Notes under the pieces: model-generated
What the model saw: only the letters and a program-made list of their open reading frames with translations
Told to the model about the DNA's origin: nothing
Databases searched by the model: none
Source of the DNA: Candidatus Omnitrophota bacterium
GTDB lineage: Bacteria > Omnitrophota > Gorgyraeia > Duberdicusellales > 4484-171
Direction: 5' to 3'
Length of the DNA stretch: 17,129 nt
Assembly: GCA_023135855.1 (NCBI GenBank)
Contig: JAGLSH010000008.1
Location: forward strand, 1-17,129
Program-made: the position numbers and the translations under genes
Shown: one piece after another, positions 1 to 8,354 of the stretch
Layout: every line of letters starts with the position of its first letter
How positions within the stretch are numbered: the first letter of the stretch is position 1

Positions 1-70
1 CTTAACTGTCGCACTTATGATTACAGTCTACATTCCTCAGAAAATCCTTTTACTGATTTAGCTTTTCTAG
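1..70. other. Window edge, no assignable gene
   Basis: This short stretch lies downstream of rsmI on the minus strand. I see no complete gene, tRNA or clear terminator in it. A minus-strand GTG codon near position 25 could open a further gene running off the window, but it has no convincing ribosome binding site and only a few codons are visible. Confidence 0.4.
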
Positions 71-754
71 CTACTTCTTTTTTGGGTTAGGCTCCCTATT
101 ATCTATAACCATAACGAACTCACCCTTAGGCTCTTTTTTACTAAAATAGCTTATAGCTTCGCTTACTTCCATTTCAAGGACTTCTTCAAACTTTTTAGTC
201 ATTTCTCTGGCAATAATCAACCGAACTTCCCCTAAACTTTTCTTTATCAACTCTAATGATTTTAAAATTCGGTAAGGAGACTCAAAAAATACTAAATTAA
301 TGCCCCATGGTTTTGTCTTCTCTAGTAACTTTTTCTGAGCACTTTTTTTCCGTGGCATGTACCCTAAGAAAACAAACTTATCGTGAGATATTGATGACAA
401 GGCCAAACAATTAATAATACTGCTTGGGCCAGGCAAAGAAGTAATTGGTATTCCTTCCTCTCTACAAGTTTTTATTAATTTATATCCTGGATCTGATATA
501 GTTGGAGTCCCTGCGCTTGAAACTATGGCGATGTCTTTTCCTTCTCTTAGCTTCTCAATGATTGAAGGTATCTTTTTTACTTCATTGTGTTCGTAGAAAC
601 TAATCAATTCTTTTTTTATACTTAATCTCTTTAGAAGCATTCCAGTTTTACGAGTATCTTCAGCTAAAACAAGCTCAACCTCTCCTAAAATGCGAACAGC
701 TCTTAGGGTGATATCCTCTAGGTTTCCAATTGGGGTAGCTACTATATACAACAT
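71..754 (-). CDS. rsmI: 16S rRNA (cytidine-1402-2'-O)-methyltransferase RsmI, short form
   Basis: The product is a tetrapyrrole-methylase-fold enzyme. The RsmI family uses S-adenosylmethionine to 2'-O-methylate C1402 in the decoding centre of 16S rRNA. The sequence opens with the family signature LYIVATPIGNLEDITLRA. It then shows AEDTRKTGMLLKRL, the AGTPTISDPGY loop (about residues 81-91), SLPGPSS and FFESPYR (about 155-161). The usual SDAGTP loop reads SSAGTP here. At 227 residues it stops right after the catalytic domain (GEFVMVID), so the C-terminal helical domain of about 50 residues found in the E. coli protein (about 286 residues) is absent. The start follows glmS by 15 nt, so it probably belongs to the tRNA-Glu/glmS transcription unit. 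Family assignment is firm; the rRNA position is inferred from the family. Confidence 0.93.
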   Translation of the reverse strand: MLYIVATPIGNLEDITLRAVRILGEVELVLAEDTRKTGMLLKRLSIKKELISFYEHNEVKKIPSIIEKLREGKDIAIVSSAGTPTISDPGYKLIKTCREEGIPITSLPGPSSIINCLALSSISHDKFVFLGYMPRKKSAQKKLLEKTKPWGINLVFFESPYRILKSLELIKKSLGEVRLIIAREMTKKFEEVLEMEVSEAISYFSKKEPKGEFVMVIDNREPNPKKK

Positions 755-769
755 ATTGTTTTATGATTA

Positions 770-2599
770 CTATTCTACGGTAACGGATTTCGCAAGATTT
801 CTTGGTTGGTCTATTTCACATCCTCTGTTTTTGGCTACAAAGTAAGCGAATAATTGTAAATTCACTGCTACTAAAAAGGGACTCAAGTCTTGGTTTGTAA
901 CTTTAGGCATATAAAGTATTTGACGACTTAAAGTGCTTGCCTCCCTATCATCATTATTTAATATTGTTAAAATCTTTCCCTTCCTTGCTTTCACTTCTTG
1001 CATATTAGCAACCATCTTTTCGTAAAGCTGGTCTCTGGGAGCAATACAAACAACTGCTCGATACTCATCAATTAAGGCAATCGGTCCATGCTTCATCTCT
1101 CCAGCTGGATAACCTTCAGCTGGGATATAAGAAATCTCTTTTAATTTTAAAGCTCCTTCTAATGCCGAAGGATAATTTATACCTCTCCCTAAAAATAAGA
1201 ATGAACCAAATCTTGAAAATTTATTAGCAGTCCTTTTAATCTTTCGGCTATCGTTTAAAATCTCTTGAAGATAATGGGGTGTTTTTTTTAGGCCACTTAA
1301 GATCTCCTGTATCTTTCTATCTTTTATTGTATTCTTTAGTTTAGCTAAATGAAGAGAAAATAAATAAAGACAAAAAACCTGAGCAATATAAGCTTTGGTC
1401 GAAGCTACCCCAATCTCAGGGCCAGCTAAGGTAGAAATAATAGCATCACTCTCTTTAACTAAACTTGAGCCTACAACATTGCAAATACTTAAAACCTTTA
1501 CTCCGCACTTTTTAGCTTCTCTTACTGCGGCTAGAGTATCAGCCGTTTCACCGGATTGTGAAATAGCTAAAAGTAAGTCCTCTTTCCCTAATTTAATCTT
1601 TCGATAGCGAAATTCCGAAGAAGTATCTATCTCAACAACGACTCCACAATACTTCTCAAGAAAATATTTAGCCACATATCCAGCATGATAAGCTGTACCG
1701 CAAGCAGTTATAAAAATTTTCTTTACCTTCTTTAAGTACTCATCTCTAAGCTTAAAGCTAGAGAAATGTACATTCTTACCCTTGCAATATAAAAACAAAA
1801 TCTTTCGCAAAACTGCTGGTTGCTCAAAGATTTCTTTAAGCATGAAATGCTCATAACCTTTTTTCTCTGCCTCCTCAGCCTTAACCTTAATCTCTTCTAC
1901 TTTTACTTTCACTGCTTTCTTTTGGAAATTAAACACTTTCACTCTTTCTTTCTCTAAGATTGCTAGCTCTTGATCTTTTAAGTAGATTGCTTTCTTAGTA
2001 AAAGAAAGTAAGGCTGGTACATCTGAGGCCAAAAAATTCCCTTCTTTGCTCAAACCAATAATCAAAGGACTATCTTTTCTAACAGCAATAACTCTGTCCG
2101 GCTGATCAAGAGAAATTACTCCTAAAGCAAATGACCCTTTTAGCTTAGCTATTGCTTTAAGAACAGCATCTTCAAGAGATTTTTTGTAAAATTTTTCAAT
2201 CAAACAAACTATAACTTCGGTATCAGTCTCAGTTAAAAACTTATACCCTTCTTTAATTAATTGATTTTTTAAGGGAAGAAAATTTTCAATAATTCCATTG
2301 TGAACAAGAGCAACTTTTCTTTGACTATCTAAGTGAGGATGAGCATTAATTTTATTCGGCCTACCATGAGTTGCCCAGCGAGTATGTAAAATACAAAGAG
2401 AGGTCTTTTTGTTCATCTTCTCTCCTAATCCTTCCTTTAACTTTTGGATTTTCCCAGCTCGTTTCTTTAAGAAAAGTTTCTGGTTGTCTATTGCGGCAAC
2501 TCCGCAGGAATCATACCCCCTATATTCTAGCTTCGACAATCCTCCAATTAACGAAGAAAAAGAAGCCCCTTCACCCACATATCCAAAAATCCCACACAT
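770..2599 (-). CDS. glmS: Glutamine-fructose-6-phosphate aminotransferase (isomerizing)
   Basis: GlmS makes glucosamine-6-phosphate from fructose-6-phosphate and glutamine, the entry step to UDP-GlcNAc for peptidoglycan and lipopolysaccharide. The protein has 609 residues, the normal length. The class II glutaminase domain begins with MCGIFGYVG, leaving Cys2 as the nucleophile after Met removal, and carries HTRWATHGRP, VHNGIIENF and ETDTEV. Two SIS sugar-isomerase domains follow. The first has ACGTAYHAG, ISQSGETADT and GVASTKAY; the second has LGRGINYPSALEGALKLKE and AGEMKHGPIAL. It ends with the family's typical LAKSVTVE. Its ATG shares one base with the stop codon of the upstream membrane-protein gene (TAATG), which suggests translational coupling. 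I see no glmS ribozyme; there is no upstream leader for one. Confidence 0.98.
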   Translation of the reverse strand: MCGIFGYVGEGASFSSLIGGLSKLEYRGYDSCGVAAIDNQKLFLKKRAGKIQKLKEGLGEKMNKKTSLCILHTRWATHGRPNKINAHPHLDSQRKVALVHNGIIENFLPLKNQLIKEGYKFLTETDTEVIVCLIEKFYKKSLEDAVLKAIAKLKGSFALGVISLDQPDRVIAVRKDSPLIIGLSKEGNFLASDVPALLSFTKKAIYLKDQELAILEKERVKVFNFQKKAVKVKVEEIKVKAEEAEKKGYEHFMLKEIFEQPAVLRKILFLYCKGKNVHFSSFKLRDEYLKKVKKIFITACGTAYHAGYVAKYFLEKYCGVVVEIDTSSEFRYRKIKLGKEDLLLAISQSGETADTLAAVREAKKCGVKVLSICNVVGSSLVKESDAIISTLAGPEIGVASTKAYIAQVFCLYLFSLHLAKLKNTIKDRKIQEILSGLKKTPHYLQEILNDSRKIKRTANKFSRFGSFLFLGRGINYPSALEGALKLKEISYIPAEGYPAGEMKHGPIALIDEYRAVVCIAPRDQLYEKMVANMQEVKARKGKILTILNNDDREASTLSRQILYMPKVTNQDLSPFLVAVNLQLFAYFVAKNRGCEIDQPRNLAKSVTVE

Positions 2600-3081
2600 T
2601 ATTCTTTCTCCTCGGTCTCAACTTTTTCCTGAGAAGGAACAAATACTTTTTCGATATTTTTATTAGTAAAATAAATAATAAGTATGCCTGGATATATTAC
2701 TTGCAGAAGGGCACTATTAATTGTTCCTGGCTGGAAAATAACTGATACCGCAGCTAAAATAACCATAAAAAAAGAAAAATAAAGAGTTAGGCGGCGACCC
2801 CACTCTTTTTTGTTAAAAATCCCCCACCCTGAGGCCAAGAATATGCCAGCTAAGATTATTTGCGATAAGATAACTGCTTTGAATTGCTCTATGCTTAAAG
2901 CTTGGTCGGGAATATTTTTGCTAAACTCAATCAATAAAACCTTAGCCGTTTCTGAAGAAGGATTAATGTAAACAATAGAAAAAAAACCTAAAGAAAGAAC
3001 TCCTAAGACTATAAAGTTAAGTCCACCTAAAATTAATAGTCCTAAAGGTTTTTTCTTTTGTTCCTTTTTTATCTCTTCCAT
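2599..3081 (-). CDS. Small four-helix membrane protein, function unknown
   Basis: This is a 160-residue protein that I cannot assign to a named family. It has a short charged N-terminus (MEEIKKEQKKK) and then four likely membrane segments at about residues 13-35, 68-88, 95-114 and 120-139. A short polar stretch of about 30 residues (INPSSETAKVLL...) separates the first two helices, and a charged linker, FNKKEWGRR, lies between the second and third. The C-terminal tail, rich in Glu and Lys, is cytoplasmic if the positive-inside rule holds. The start is supported by a ribosome binding site, AGAGGA, about 5-6 nt before the ATG. It lies 27 nt downstream of tRNA-Glu and overlaps glmS by one base, so it is probably co-expressed with glmS. 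No enzymatic motif is visible. Confidence 0.8.
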   Translation of the reverse strand: MEEIKKEQKKKPLGLLILGGLNFIVLGVLSLGFFSIVYINPSSETAKVLLIEFSKNIPDQALSIEQFKAVILSQIILAGIFLASGWGIFNKKEWGRRLTLYFSFFMVILAAVSVIFQPGTINSALLQVIYPGILIIYFTNKNIEKVFVPSQEKVETEEKE

Positions 3082-3108
3082 TTTTATCCTCTTATAAAAA
3101 TAAAAAAA

Positions 3109-3183
3109 CGACCCCAGCCGGATTTGAACCGGCGTCGTCGCCGTGAAAGGGCGATGTCCTGAACCAGGCTAGACGATGGGGTC
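3109..3183 (-). tRNA. tRNA-Glu (anticodon TTC)
   Basis: The minus strand folds as a full cloverleaf. The acceptor stem is GACCCCA/TGGGGTC with discriminator G, the D-arm is GTC...GAC, the anticodon stem is TCGCC/GGCGA with loop CTTTCAC (anticodon TTC), and the T-arm is GCCGG-TTCAAAT-CCGGC. The 3' CCA is not encoded; a run of seven T follows the discriminator directly. A promoter lies just upstream, and a protein gene begins 27 nt downstream on the same strand. Confidence 0.97.
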
Positions 3184-3195
3184 GAAAGTGTTTCT

Positions 3196-3223
3196 ATTTT
3201 AAGTTATAAAGTAAATTTGTCAA
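3196..3223 (-). promoter_or_regulatory. Sigma70-type promoter for tRNA-Glu and the glmS unit
   Basis: On the minus strand a perfect -35 box TTGACA (3218-3223) and a -10 box TAAAAT (3196-3201) are separated by 16 bp. The -10 box ends 12 nt before the first base of the tRNA, so transcription should start about 5 nt upstream of it. The same TTGACA-N16-TAAAAT arrangement occurs in front of rpmH. Confidence 0.75.
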
Positions 3224-3239
3224 TAAACTTTCTAAAGAA

Positions 3240-3259
3240 CTAATTATCTTAGCAATTAG
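3240..3259 (-). terminator. Weak hairpin after gyrA, possible terminator
   Basis: On the minus strand CTAATT and AATTAG can pair across an 8-nt loop, followed by TTCTTT, beginning about 18 nt after the gyrA stop. The stem is short and AT-only and the T tract is interrupted, so termination would be inefficient at best. Confidence 0.25.
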
Positions 3260-3277
3260 CATTTTCAGGATTATTTT

Positions 3278-5716
3278 CTATTCTTCAGGAGCAATATGAG
3301 CTATAGTAGAGAGCTTGTCACCTTTTTCTAGATTAATCACCTTTACTCCTTGGGTAGACCGCCCGGAAACTCTGATCCCCTGAACTTTGGCTCTGATTAA
3401 TATACCTTTTTGAGTAATACACATAACTTCATCATCTGGTCTGACTAGAATTAAAGCTTTTACTTCACCAATTTTTGGTGATAATTTTATATTTATTACC
3501 CCTTTCCCTCCTCGAGACTGGAGTCGGTATTCTTGAATAAGCGTTCTTTTGGCAAATCCATTTTCAGTGGCAGTCAAAAGCTGAGCATTTTCTTTTTTTA
3601 AGGATTCTTTTACTAAAACCATCCCTAAGGTTACATCGCTTTTCCCTAATCTTACCCCCCTAACTCCTTGTGATTGCCTGCCAGTTGGCCTTATGTCTTC
3701 ACTCTTAAATCTTATTGAAAGTCCTTTTTGAGTAGCTAAAATAACTTCCTCTGTCCCACTAATGACTGCCCCTATAAGACTGTCACCCTTGGCTAAACTT
3801 ATTGCACAAATGCCATTTTTGCGAAGATTGGAAAATAGCCCTAGAGATGTTCTCTTGACCATTCCCTGCTGGGTTGCCATGAAAATAAATTTCTCCTCGT
3901 CGAATTTATCGACTGAAAGAACTGTAGTTATTTTTTCTTTATTAGAAAGGCTTAATACGTTGACTATTGCTCTCCCCTTAGATGTCCTTGATCCAGTAGG
4001 TACCTCATAAGTCTTTAAAGGGTATACCTTTCCTTGATCAGTGAAAAATAAAAGTATATCTTTACTCGAAGCTACGAATAATTGTTCGACAAAGTCAGCA
4101 TCCGAGGTACTCATAGCTGCTACCCCTCTGCCTCCTCTTTTCTGTTGACGATAAGTAGTAATCGGCACACTTTTAATATAGCCTGTCCCAGTTATGCTAA
4201 CAACCATCTCTTCGTCGATTATTAAATCCTCAACTTCAATTTCTTCTTTTTGGGCTACAATATTAGTACGTCTTTTGTCGGCAAACTTTTCTTTTATTTC
4301 TTTAAGTTCTTCTTTGATTAAATTCTCTTGTTTTTTCTCAGAAGCTAATATTCCTTTTAAATGCTCTATCTGCTTAAGAAGGCCTAAATATTCTTCTTCG
4401 ATCTTCTTCCTTTCTAAAGCACAAAGCCTTTGCAATTGCATCTCTAAAATGGCTTGAGCCTGAATTTCACTTAATTTGAACTTTTTTACTAAAGCTTCTT
4501 TGGCTTCAGCCGGGCTTTTAGATTTTCTTATTATTGCCACCACTTGATCTAGAAAGTTAAGAGCTATTTTTAAACCTTCTAATATATGAGCCCTATGCTC
4601 AGCCTTACTTAACTCAAATCGCGCGCGTTTCACAATAACTTCTTTACGAAAATGAATATGATGAAAAAGCATCTCTTTTAAATTTAAAGTCAGAGGCTTT
4701 CTATTAACTAAGCAAAGAAAAATAGCGCCGAAAGTAGTTTCCATGCTAGTGTGTTTATAAAGACGGTTCAGAACTACGTCAGCTTGTGCATCTCTCTTCA
4801 TCTCAATGACAACTCTTATTCCTTCTTTATCTGATTCATCTCTTAGGTCAGAGATTCCTTCTACTCTCTTGTCGTTAACTAATTTAACTATCTGCTCTAG
4901 AAGAGTTGTTTTGTTTAATTGGTAAGGAATTTCATTAATAATGATTTTCTCTTTATTTTTATCATGCTCAATCCTAGCCTTAGCCCTTACCGTTAACTTG
5001 CCACGTCCTTTTTTATACATGTTGAGAATGTCACTTCTTCCGCAAATAGTTCCTCCAGTGGGAAAATCAGGACCGCGAACAAATTTATAGAGATCTTTAA
5101 CAGTGGATTTAGGATGATCAATTAAATACTCTAGGGCATTACAGACTTCTTCTAAATTATGCGGCGGAATATTTGTGGCCATACCAACAGCAATACCGCT
5201 CGCACCATTAAGCATCATGTTCGGCAGAATAGAAGGTAAAACTTCAGGCTCGGTTAACGAATTATCAAAATTGGGGAAAAAATTAACAGTTTTCTTCTCA
5301 ATGTCTTGTAATATATATTCGCTTATCTTCGCCATTCTGGCTTCAGAGTAACGCATAGCTGCTGGTGGGTCACCATCAATTGACCCAAAATTACCCTGAC
5401 CATTTATCAAGGGATAGCGTAAAGAAAAATCTTGAGCCATTCTAACCAAAGCTTCATAAACAGCACTGTCACCATGGGGATGATATTTACCCAAACATTC
5501 TCCAACTATTCTTGCACATTTTTTATGGGGTTGGCTAAACCGTAAATGCAGATCATGCATTGCATAGAGTATTCTTCTTTGTACTGGCTTTAACCCGTCT
5601 CTGACATCGGGCAGAGCTCTTCCTACAATTACGCTCATAGCATAAGACAGGTAAGATTCTTTCATCTCTTCTTCTAAATACCTATCTACTATTCTTTCTT
5701 GAATTCCTTCACTCAT
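3278..5716 (-). CDS. gyrA: DNA gyrase subunit A
   Basis: GyrA is the breakage-reunion subunit of the A2B2 gyrase that introduces negative supercoils ahead of the fork and at promoters. At 812 residues it has the normal domain plan. The winged-helix/tower region contains GRALPDVRDGLKPVQRRIL (33-51) and the catalytic tyrosine in AAMRYSE (Tyr123). A coiled-coil region follows, then a C-terminal beta-pinwheel whose GyrA-box reads QKRGGRGV, which is expected for a supercoiling gyrase rather than topoisomerase IV. In the quinolone region the sequence HPHGDSAVYE gives Ser84 and Glu88 at the positions of E. coli Ser83 and Asp87, the drug-sensitive type. The ATG begins 2 nt after the gyrB stop, so the two are transcribed together and subunit amounts are matched. 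Confidence 0.98.
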   Translation of the reverse strand: MSEGIQERIVDRYLEEEMKESYLSYAMSVIVGRALPDVRDGLKPVQRRILYAMHDLHLRFSQPHKKCARIVGECLGKYHPHGDSAVYEALVRMAQDFSLRYPLINGQGNFGSIDGDPPAAMRYSEARMAKISEYILQDIEKKTVNFFPNFDNSLTEPEVLPSILPNMMLNGASGIAVGMATNIPPHNLEEVCNALEYLIDHPKSTVKDLYKFVRGPDFPTGGTICGRSDILNMYKKGRGKLTVRAKARIEHDKNKEKIIINEIPYQLNKTTLLEQIVKLVNDKRVEGISDLRDESDKEGIRVVIEMKRDAQADVVLNRLYKHTSMETTFGAIFLCLVNRKPLTLNLKEMLFHHIHFRKEVIVKRARFELSKAEHRAHILEGLKIALNFLDQVVAIIRKSKSPAEAKEALVKKFKLSEIQAQAILEMQLQRLCALERKKIEEEYLGLLKQIEHLKGILASEKKQENLIKEELKEIKEKFADKRRTNIVAQKEEIEVEDLIIDEEMVVSITGTGYIKSVPITTYRQQKRGGRGVAAMSTSDADFVEQLFVASSKDILLFFTDQGKVYPLKTYEVPTGSRTSKGRAIVNVLSLSNKEKITTVLSVDKFDEEKFIFMATQQGMVKRTSLGLFSNLRKNGICAISLAKGDSLIGAVISGTEEVILATQKGLSIRFKSEDIRPTGRQSQGVRGVRLGKSDVTLGMVLVKESLKKENAQLLTATENGFAKRTLIQEYRLQSRGGKGVINIKLSPKIGEVKALILVRPDDEVMCITQKGILIRAKVQGIRVSGRSTQGVKVINLEKGDKLSTIAHIAPEE

Positions 5717-5718
5717 TT

Positions 5719-8070
5719 TTACACATCCAAATTACTTACTTCGTGAGCATAGGCCTGGATAAACTCTCTTCTTGGTTCAGCCTGAGTCCCCATTAAAATA
5801 GTAAATATTCTATCAGCCTCTACAGTATCTTCTAAGGTTACCCGAACTAACGTTCTTTTAGCTGGGTCCATTGTACTCTCCCATAGCTGATCAGGATTCA
5901 TTTCTCCTAATCCTTTGTAGCGCTGGATACTCATTCCTTTGGTAGCTAGTTTTCTTATCTGTTGAAGAACAGCTTTTAAGGAGTTGCATTTAATTTCTTC
6001 CCCTCCATCTTCGCTTGCTATACTAAAAATATCTTTCTCTTGAACATAATACTCTTTCAAAGAAATCCCTAGCTTTAAAAACTCTTCATTAATTTTCTTT
6101 ATCTCGTGGGACTCATATATTTCTATATGGTCAAGTTCTTCAATTGAACCATAGGAAGCTAACTTATCTTCTTTAAAAAGAAATATTGGGTTTTGGTTAA
6201 TTGCTATTTTGTGAACCGGATATTTTTTCTTCCTTATATCCACTGCCTCTACGTATTGTTTAAAAGGGACCCCTTTTCTTTCTAGAGACAATTCTAATTG
6301 TTCGACAACTATAATTTGCTTTATGATTCTTTCTAAGTCTTTCTGAGAAAAAACTTTTTCCCCCTTCCCTGCCTTCTTTAATTTTGCTACTTTAGTCCCT
6401 AAAGAAAGAACAATATCATTCATTTCCTTTTCTGTATGAATATACTCTTCATAATTTTTCTTTTTTAGTCTGTATAGCGGTGGCTGAGCAATAAAAATAT
6501 TCCCGTTCTCTATCAGCCCCAGCATATGTCGGTAAAATAAAGTTAATATCAGCGTGCGTATGTGTGACCCATCAACATCAGCATCAGCCATTATTATAAC
6601 TTTATGATATCTTAATTTTTCTGCATTAAACTCTTCTCCTATCCCTGTCCCTAGTGCTGAGATAATGGTTCTCACTTCTTCACTCCCTAAAATTCTATCT
6701 AAGCGAGCTTTTTCAACATTAAGTATTTTTCCCTTTATCGGTAAAATTGCCTGAAAAGTTCTATCTCGTGCCTGCTTTGCTGACCCTCCAGCAGATTCCC
6801 CCTCAACTATATACACTTCACAAAATTCAGCATTTTTTTCTGAGCAATCAGCAAGCTTCCCAGGTAGGTTGGCAGAATCTAGAGCTCCTTTTCTTCTGGT
6901 TAAATCACGAGCTTTCCTTGCTGCATCTCTTGCTCTTGCTGCTAAAACTGCCTTCTGAACTATTTTATTTACTACCCCTGGTGTCTCTTCAAAAAACCCA
7001 CTTAAAGCTTCAAAAGCAATTGAATTCACCAATCCATCAACCTCAGAATTTCCTAGTTTTGTTTTGGTCTGACCTTCAAATTGCGGGTTAGGTATTTTCA
7101 CACTTACAACCGCACAAATACCTTCTCTGGCATCATCTCCAGAAATATTATTTAAATCTTTCAGGAGCTTTTTCCCTTTAGCGTATTGATTAAGGGCTCG
7201 GGTAAGCGCAGTTTTAAACCCACTCAAATGGGTCCCACCCTCAATAGTATTTATATTGTTAGCAAAAGAGTAAATTGTTTCTTTGTACCCATTATTATAC
7301 TGAAGCGACCCTTCAACAACAATCCCATCTTTTTCTTTTTGAAAATAAATTATTTTCTTATGTAAAGGATCTTTGTTGCGGTTAAGATATTCAACAAAAG
7401 AAATAATTCCTCCCTTGAATTTAAAAACAACTGTTTTATCTTTTATTTCATCGACAAGAACTATCTCTATGGTTTTATTTAAAAAAGCTAATTCTCTTAA
7501 TCTTTGAGAAAGAACATCAAAAGAAAATTCCTTAACGGAAAATATACTCTCATCAGGTTTAAAGGTGATTTTTGTTCCAGTAGTCTTTGCCTTACCAATT
7601 ACCTTTACCTTGGTTTTGCTCTTTCCACATTCAAAACTCTGGTGATACACTTTCCCATCTCTCTTGATTTCTGCTTCTAGCCATTCACTCAAAGCATTTA
7701 CACAACTAACTCCTACTCCATGCAATCCTCCGCTGACCTTGTAAACTCGATGGTCAAACTTACCACCAGCATGAAGAGTAGTAAGAACAACTTCCAGGGC
7801 TGACTTCTTTAGTTTTTTATGAATCCCTACTGGGATACCTCTTCCGTTGTCTTCCACTGAAACACTGCTGTCACTATGAATGGTTACTTTTATCTTATCG
7901 CAATACCCTCCCGAGGCTTCGTCAATCGAATTGTCAACAACCTCATAGACCAGGTGATGCAATCCTCTTACAGCAGTATCTCCGATATACATCGCCGGGC
8001 GTTTCCTTACAGCCTCAATTCCCCCTAAAACCTGGATTGTTGTAGCGTCGTACTTTTGTTCTTTGCTCAT
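5719..8070 (-). CDS. gyrB: DNA gyrase subunit B
   Basis: GyrB is the ATPase and TOPRIM subunit of gyrase. The GHKL ATP-binding domain shows DNSIDEA, VEDNGRGIPVGIH and GGLHGVGVSCVNALSEW. The transducer is followed by the TOPRIM motifs EGESAGGSAKQARDR, PIKGKILNVEKAR and the metal-binding MADADVDGSHIRTL. The C-terminal tail carries QRYKGLGEMNPDQLW and ends shortly after the conserved RREFI. The protein has 783 residues against roughly 640 for the compact form. The extra sequence lies between the TOPRIM core and the tail (about residues 540-690), where E. coli GyrB also has a large insertion. The start has AGGA about 7 nt upstream. It lies 2 nt after dciA and 2 nt before gyrA in the dnaN-dciA-gyrB-gyrA cluster. 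Confidence 0.98.
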   Translation of the reverse strand: MSKEQKYDATTIQVLGGIEAVRKRPAMYIGDTAVRGLHHLVYEVVDNSIDEASGGYCDKIKVTIHSDSSVSVEDNGRGIPVGIHKKLKKSALEVVLTTLHAGGKFDHRVYKVSGGLHGVGVSCVNALSEWLEAEIKRDGKVYHQSFECGKSKTKVKVIGKAKTTGTKITFKPDESIFSVKEFSFDVLSQRLRELAFLNKTIEIVLVDEIKDKTVVFKFKGGIISFVEYLNRNKDPLHKKIIYFQKEKDGIVVEGSLQYNNGYKETIYSFANNINTIEGGTHLSGFKTALTRALNQYAKGKKLLKDLNNISGDDAREGICAVVSVKIPNPQFEGQTKTKLGNSEVDGLVNSIAFEALSGFFEETPGVVNKIVQKAVLAARARDAARKARDLTRRKGALDSANLPGKLADCSEKNAEFCEVYIVEGESAGGSAKQARDRTFQAILPIKGKILNVEKARLDRILGSEEVRTIISALGTGIGEEFNAEKLRYHKVIIMADADVDGSHIRTLILTLFYRHMLGLIENGNIFIAQPPLYRLKKKNYEEYIHTEKEMNDIVLSLGTKVAKLKKAGKGEKVFSQKDLERIIKQIIVVEQLELSLERKGVPFKQYVEAVDIRKKKYPVHKIAINQNPIFLFKEDKLASYGSIEELDHIEIYESHEIKKINEEFLKLGISLKEYYVQEKDIFSIASEDGGEEIKCNSLKAVLQQIRKLATKGMSIQRYKGLGEMNPDQLWESTMDPAKRTLVRVTLEDTVEADRIFTILMGTQAEPRREFIQAYAHEVSNLDV

Positions 8071-8072
8071 TT

Positions 8073-8348
8073 TTATCCTATCTCTATTTTTATATTTTTA
8101 ATACTTGGAAACTCTTTCCTAATTCCTGCAAGTATTTTTTCTTTTTTTAACTTAAAATCATAACTAAAACTTGAAGAAGGTGAATAAAGAATAATTTCAT
8201 CCTTGCAGACCCCCTTGACACAAACGCTTCCTTGCAAGTCAAGGTCTACAATTTTTTCTATCACCTGCTGAATCTTTTCCTTTTCTTTGTATTCTTCTTT
8301 TTTCTCAGCTAAAAACCTCCCCACTAAATCTTTTATATGTATAGCCAT
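8073..8348 (-). CDS. dciA: DciA-like (DUF721) protein, probable replicative helicase loader factor
   Basis: This 91-residue protein resembles the DUF721/DciA family. The supporting features are an N-terminal helical segment (HIKDLVGRFLAEKKEEY...), then a small alpha/beta domain with the pattern 'hydrophobic strand - S/F-rich turn - long helix - strand', ending IKNIKIEIG as many family members do (typically '...I.fRvG'). Position between dnaN and gyrB is the other strong clue, since DUF721 genes often sit in dnaA/dnaN/gyrB clusters. DciA interacts with the replicative helicase DnaB in bacteria lacking DnaC or DnaI. Similarity is weak at sequence level, so the call rests partly on context. It begins 6 nt after dnaN and ends 2 nt before gyrB. 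No clear Shine-Dalgarno sequence precedes it, which suggests coupling to dnaN. Confidence 0.65.
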   Translation of the reverse strand: MAIHIKDLVGRFLAEKKEEYKEKEKIQQVIEKIVDLDLQGSVCVKGVCKDEIILYSPSSSFSYDFKLKKEKILAGIRKEFPSIKNIKIEIG

Positions 8349-8354
8349 ATTACA

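Noticed and set aside
6747..7091. Plus-strand open frame inside gyrB (leucine-rich)
   Set aside because: It is antisense to a well-conserved part of gyrB; the composition is what the reverse strand of an AT-rich gene gives.
5719..8070. The gyrB/gyrA pair as topoisomerase IV (parE/parC)
   Set aside because: The second subunit has a GyrA-box (QKRGGRGV) in its C-terminal domain and the pair lies in the dnaN-gyrB-gyrA cluster.
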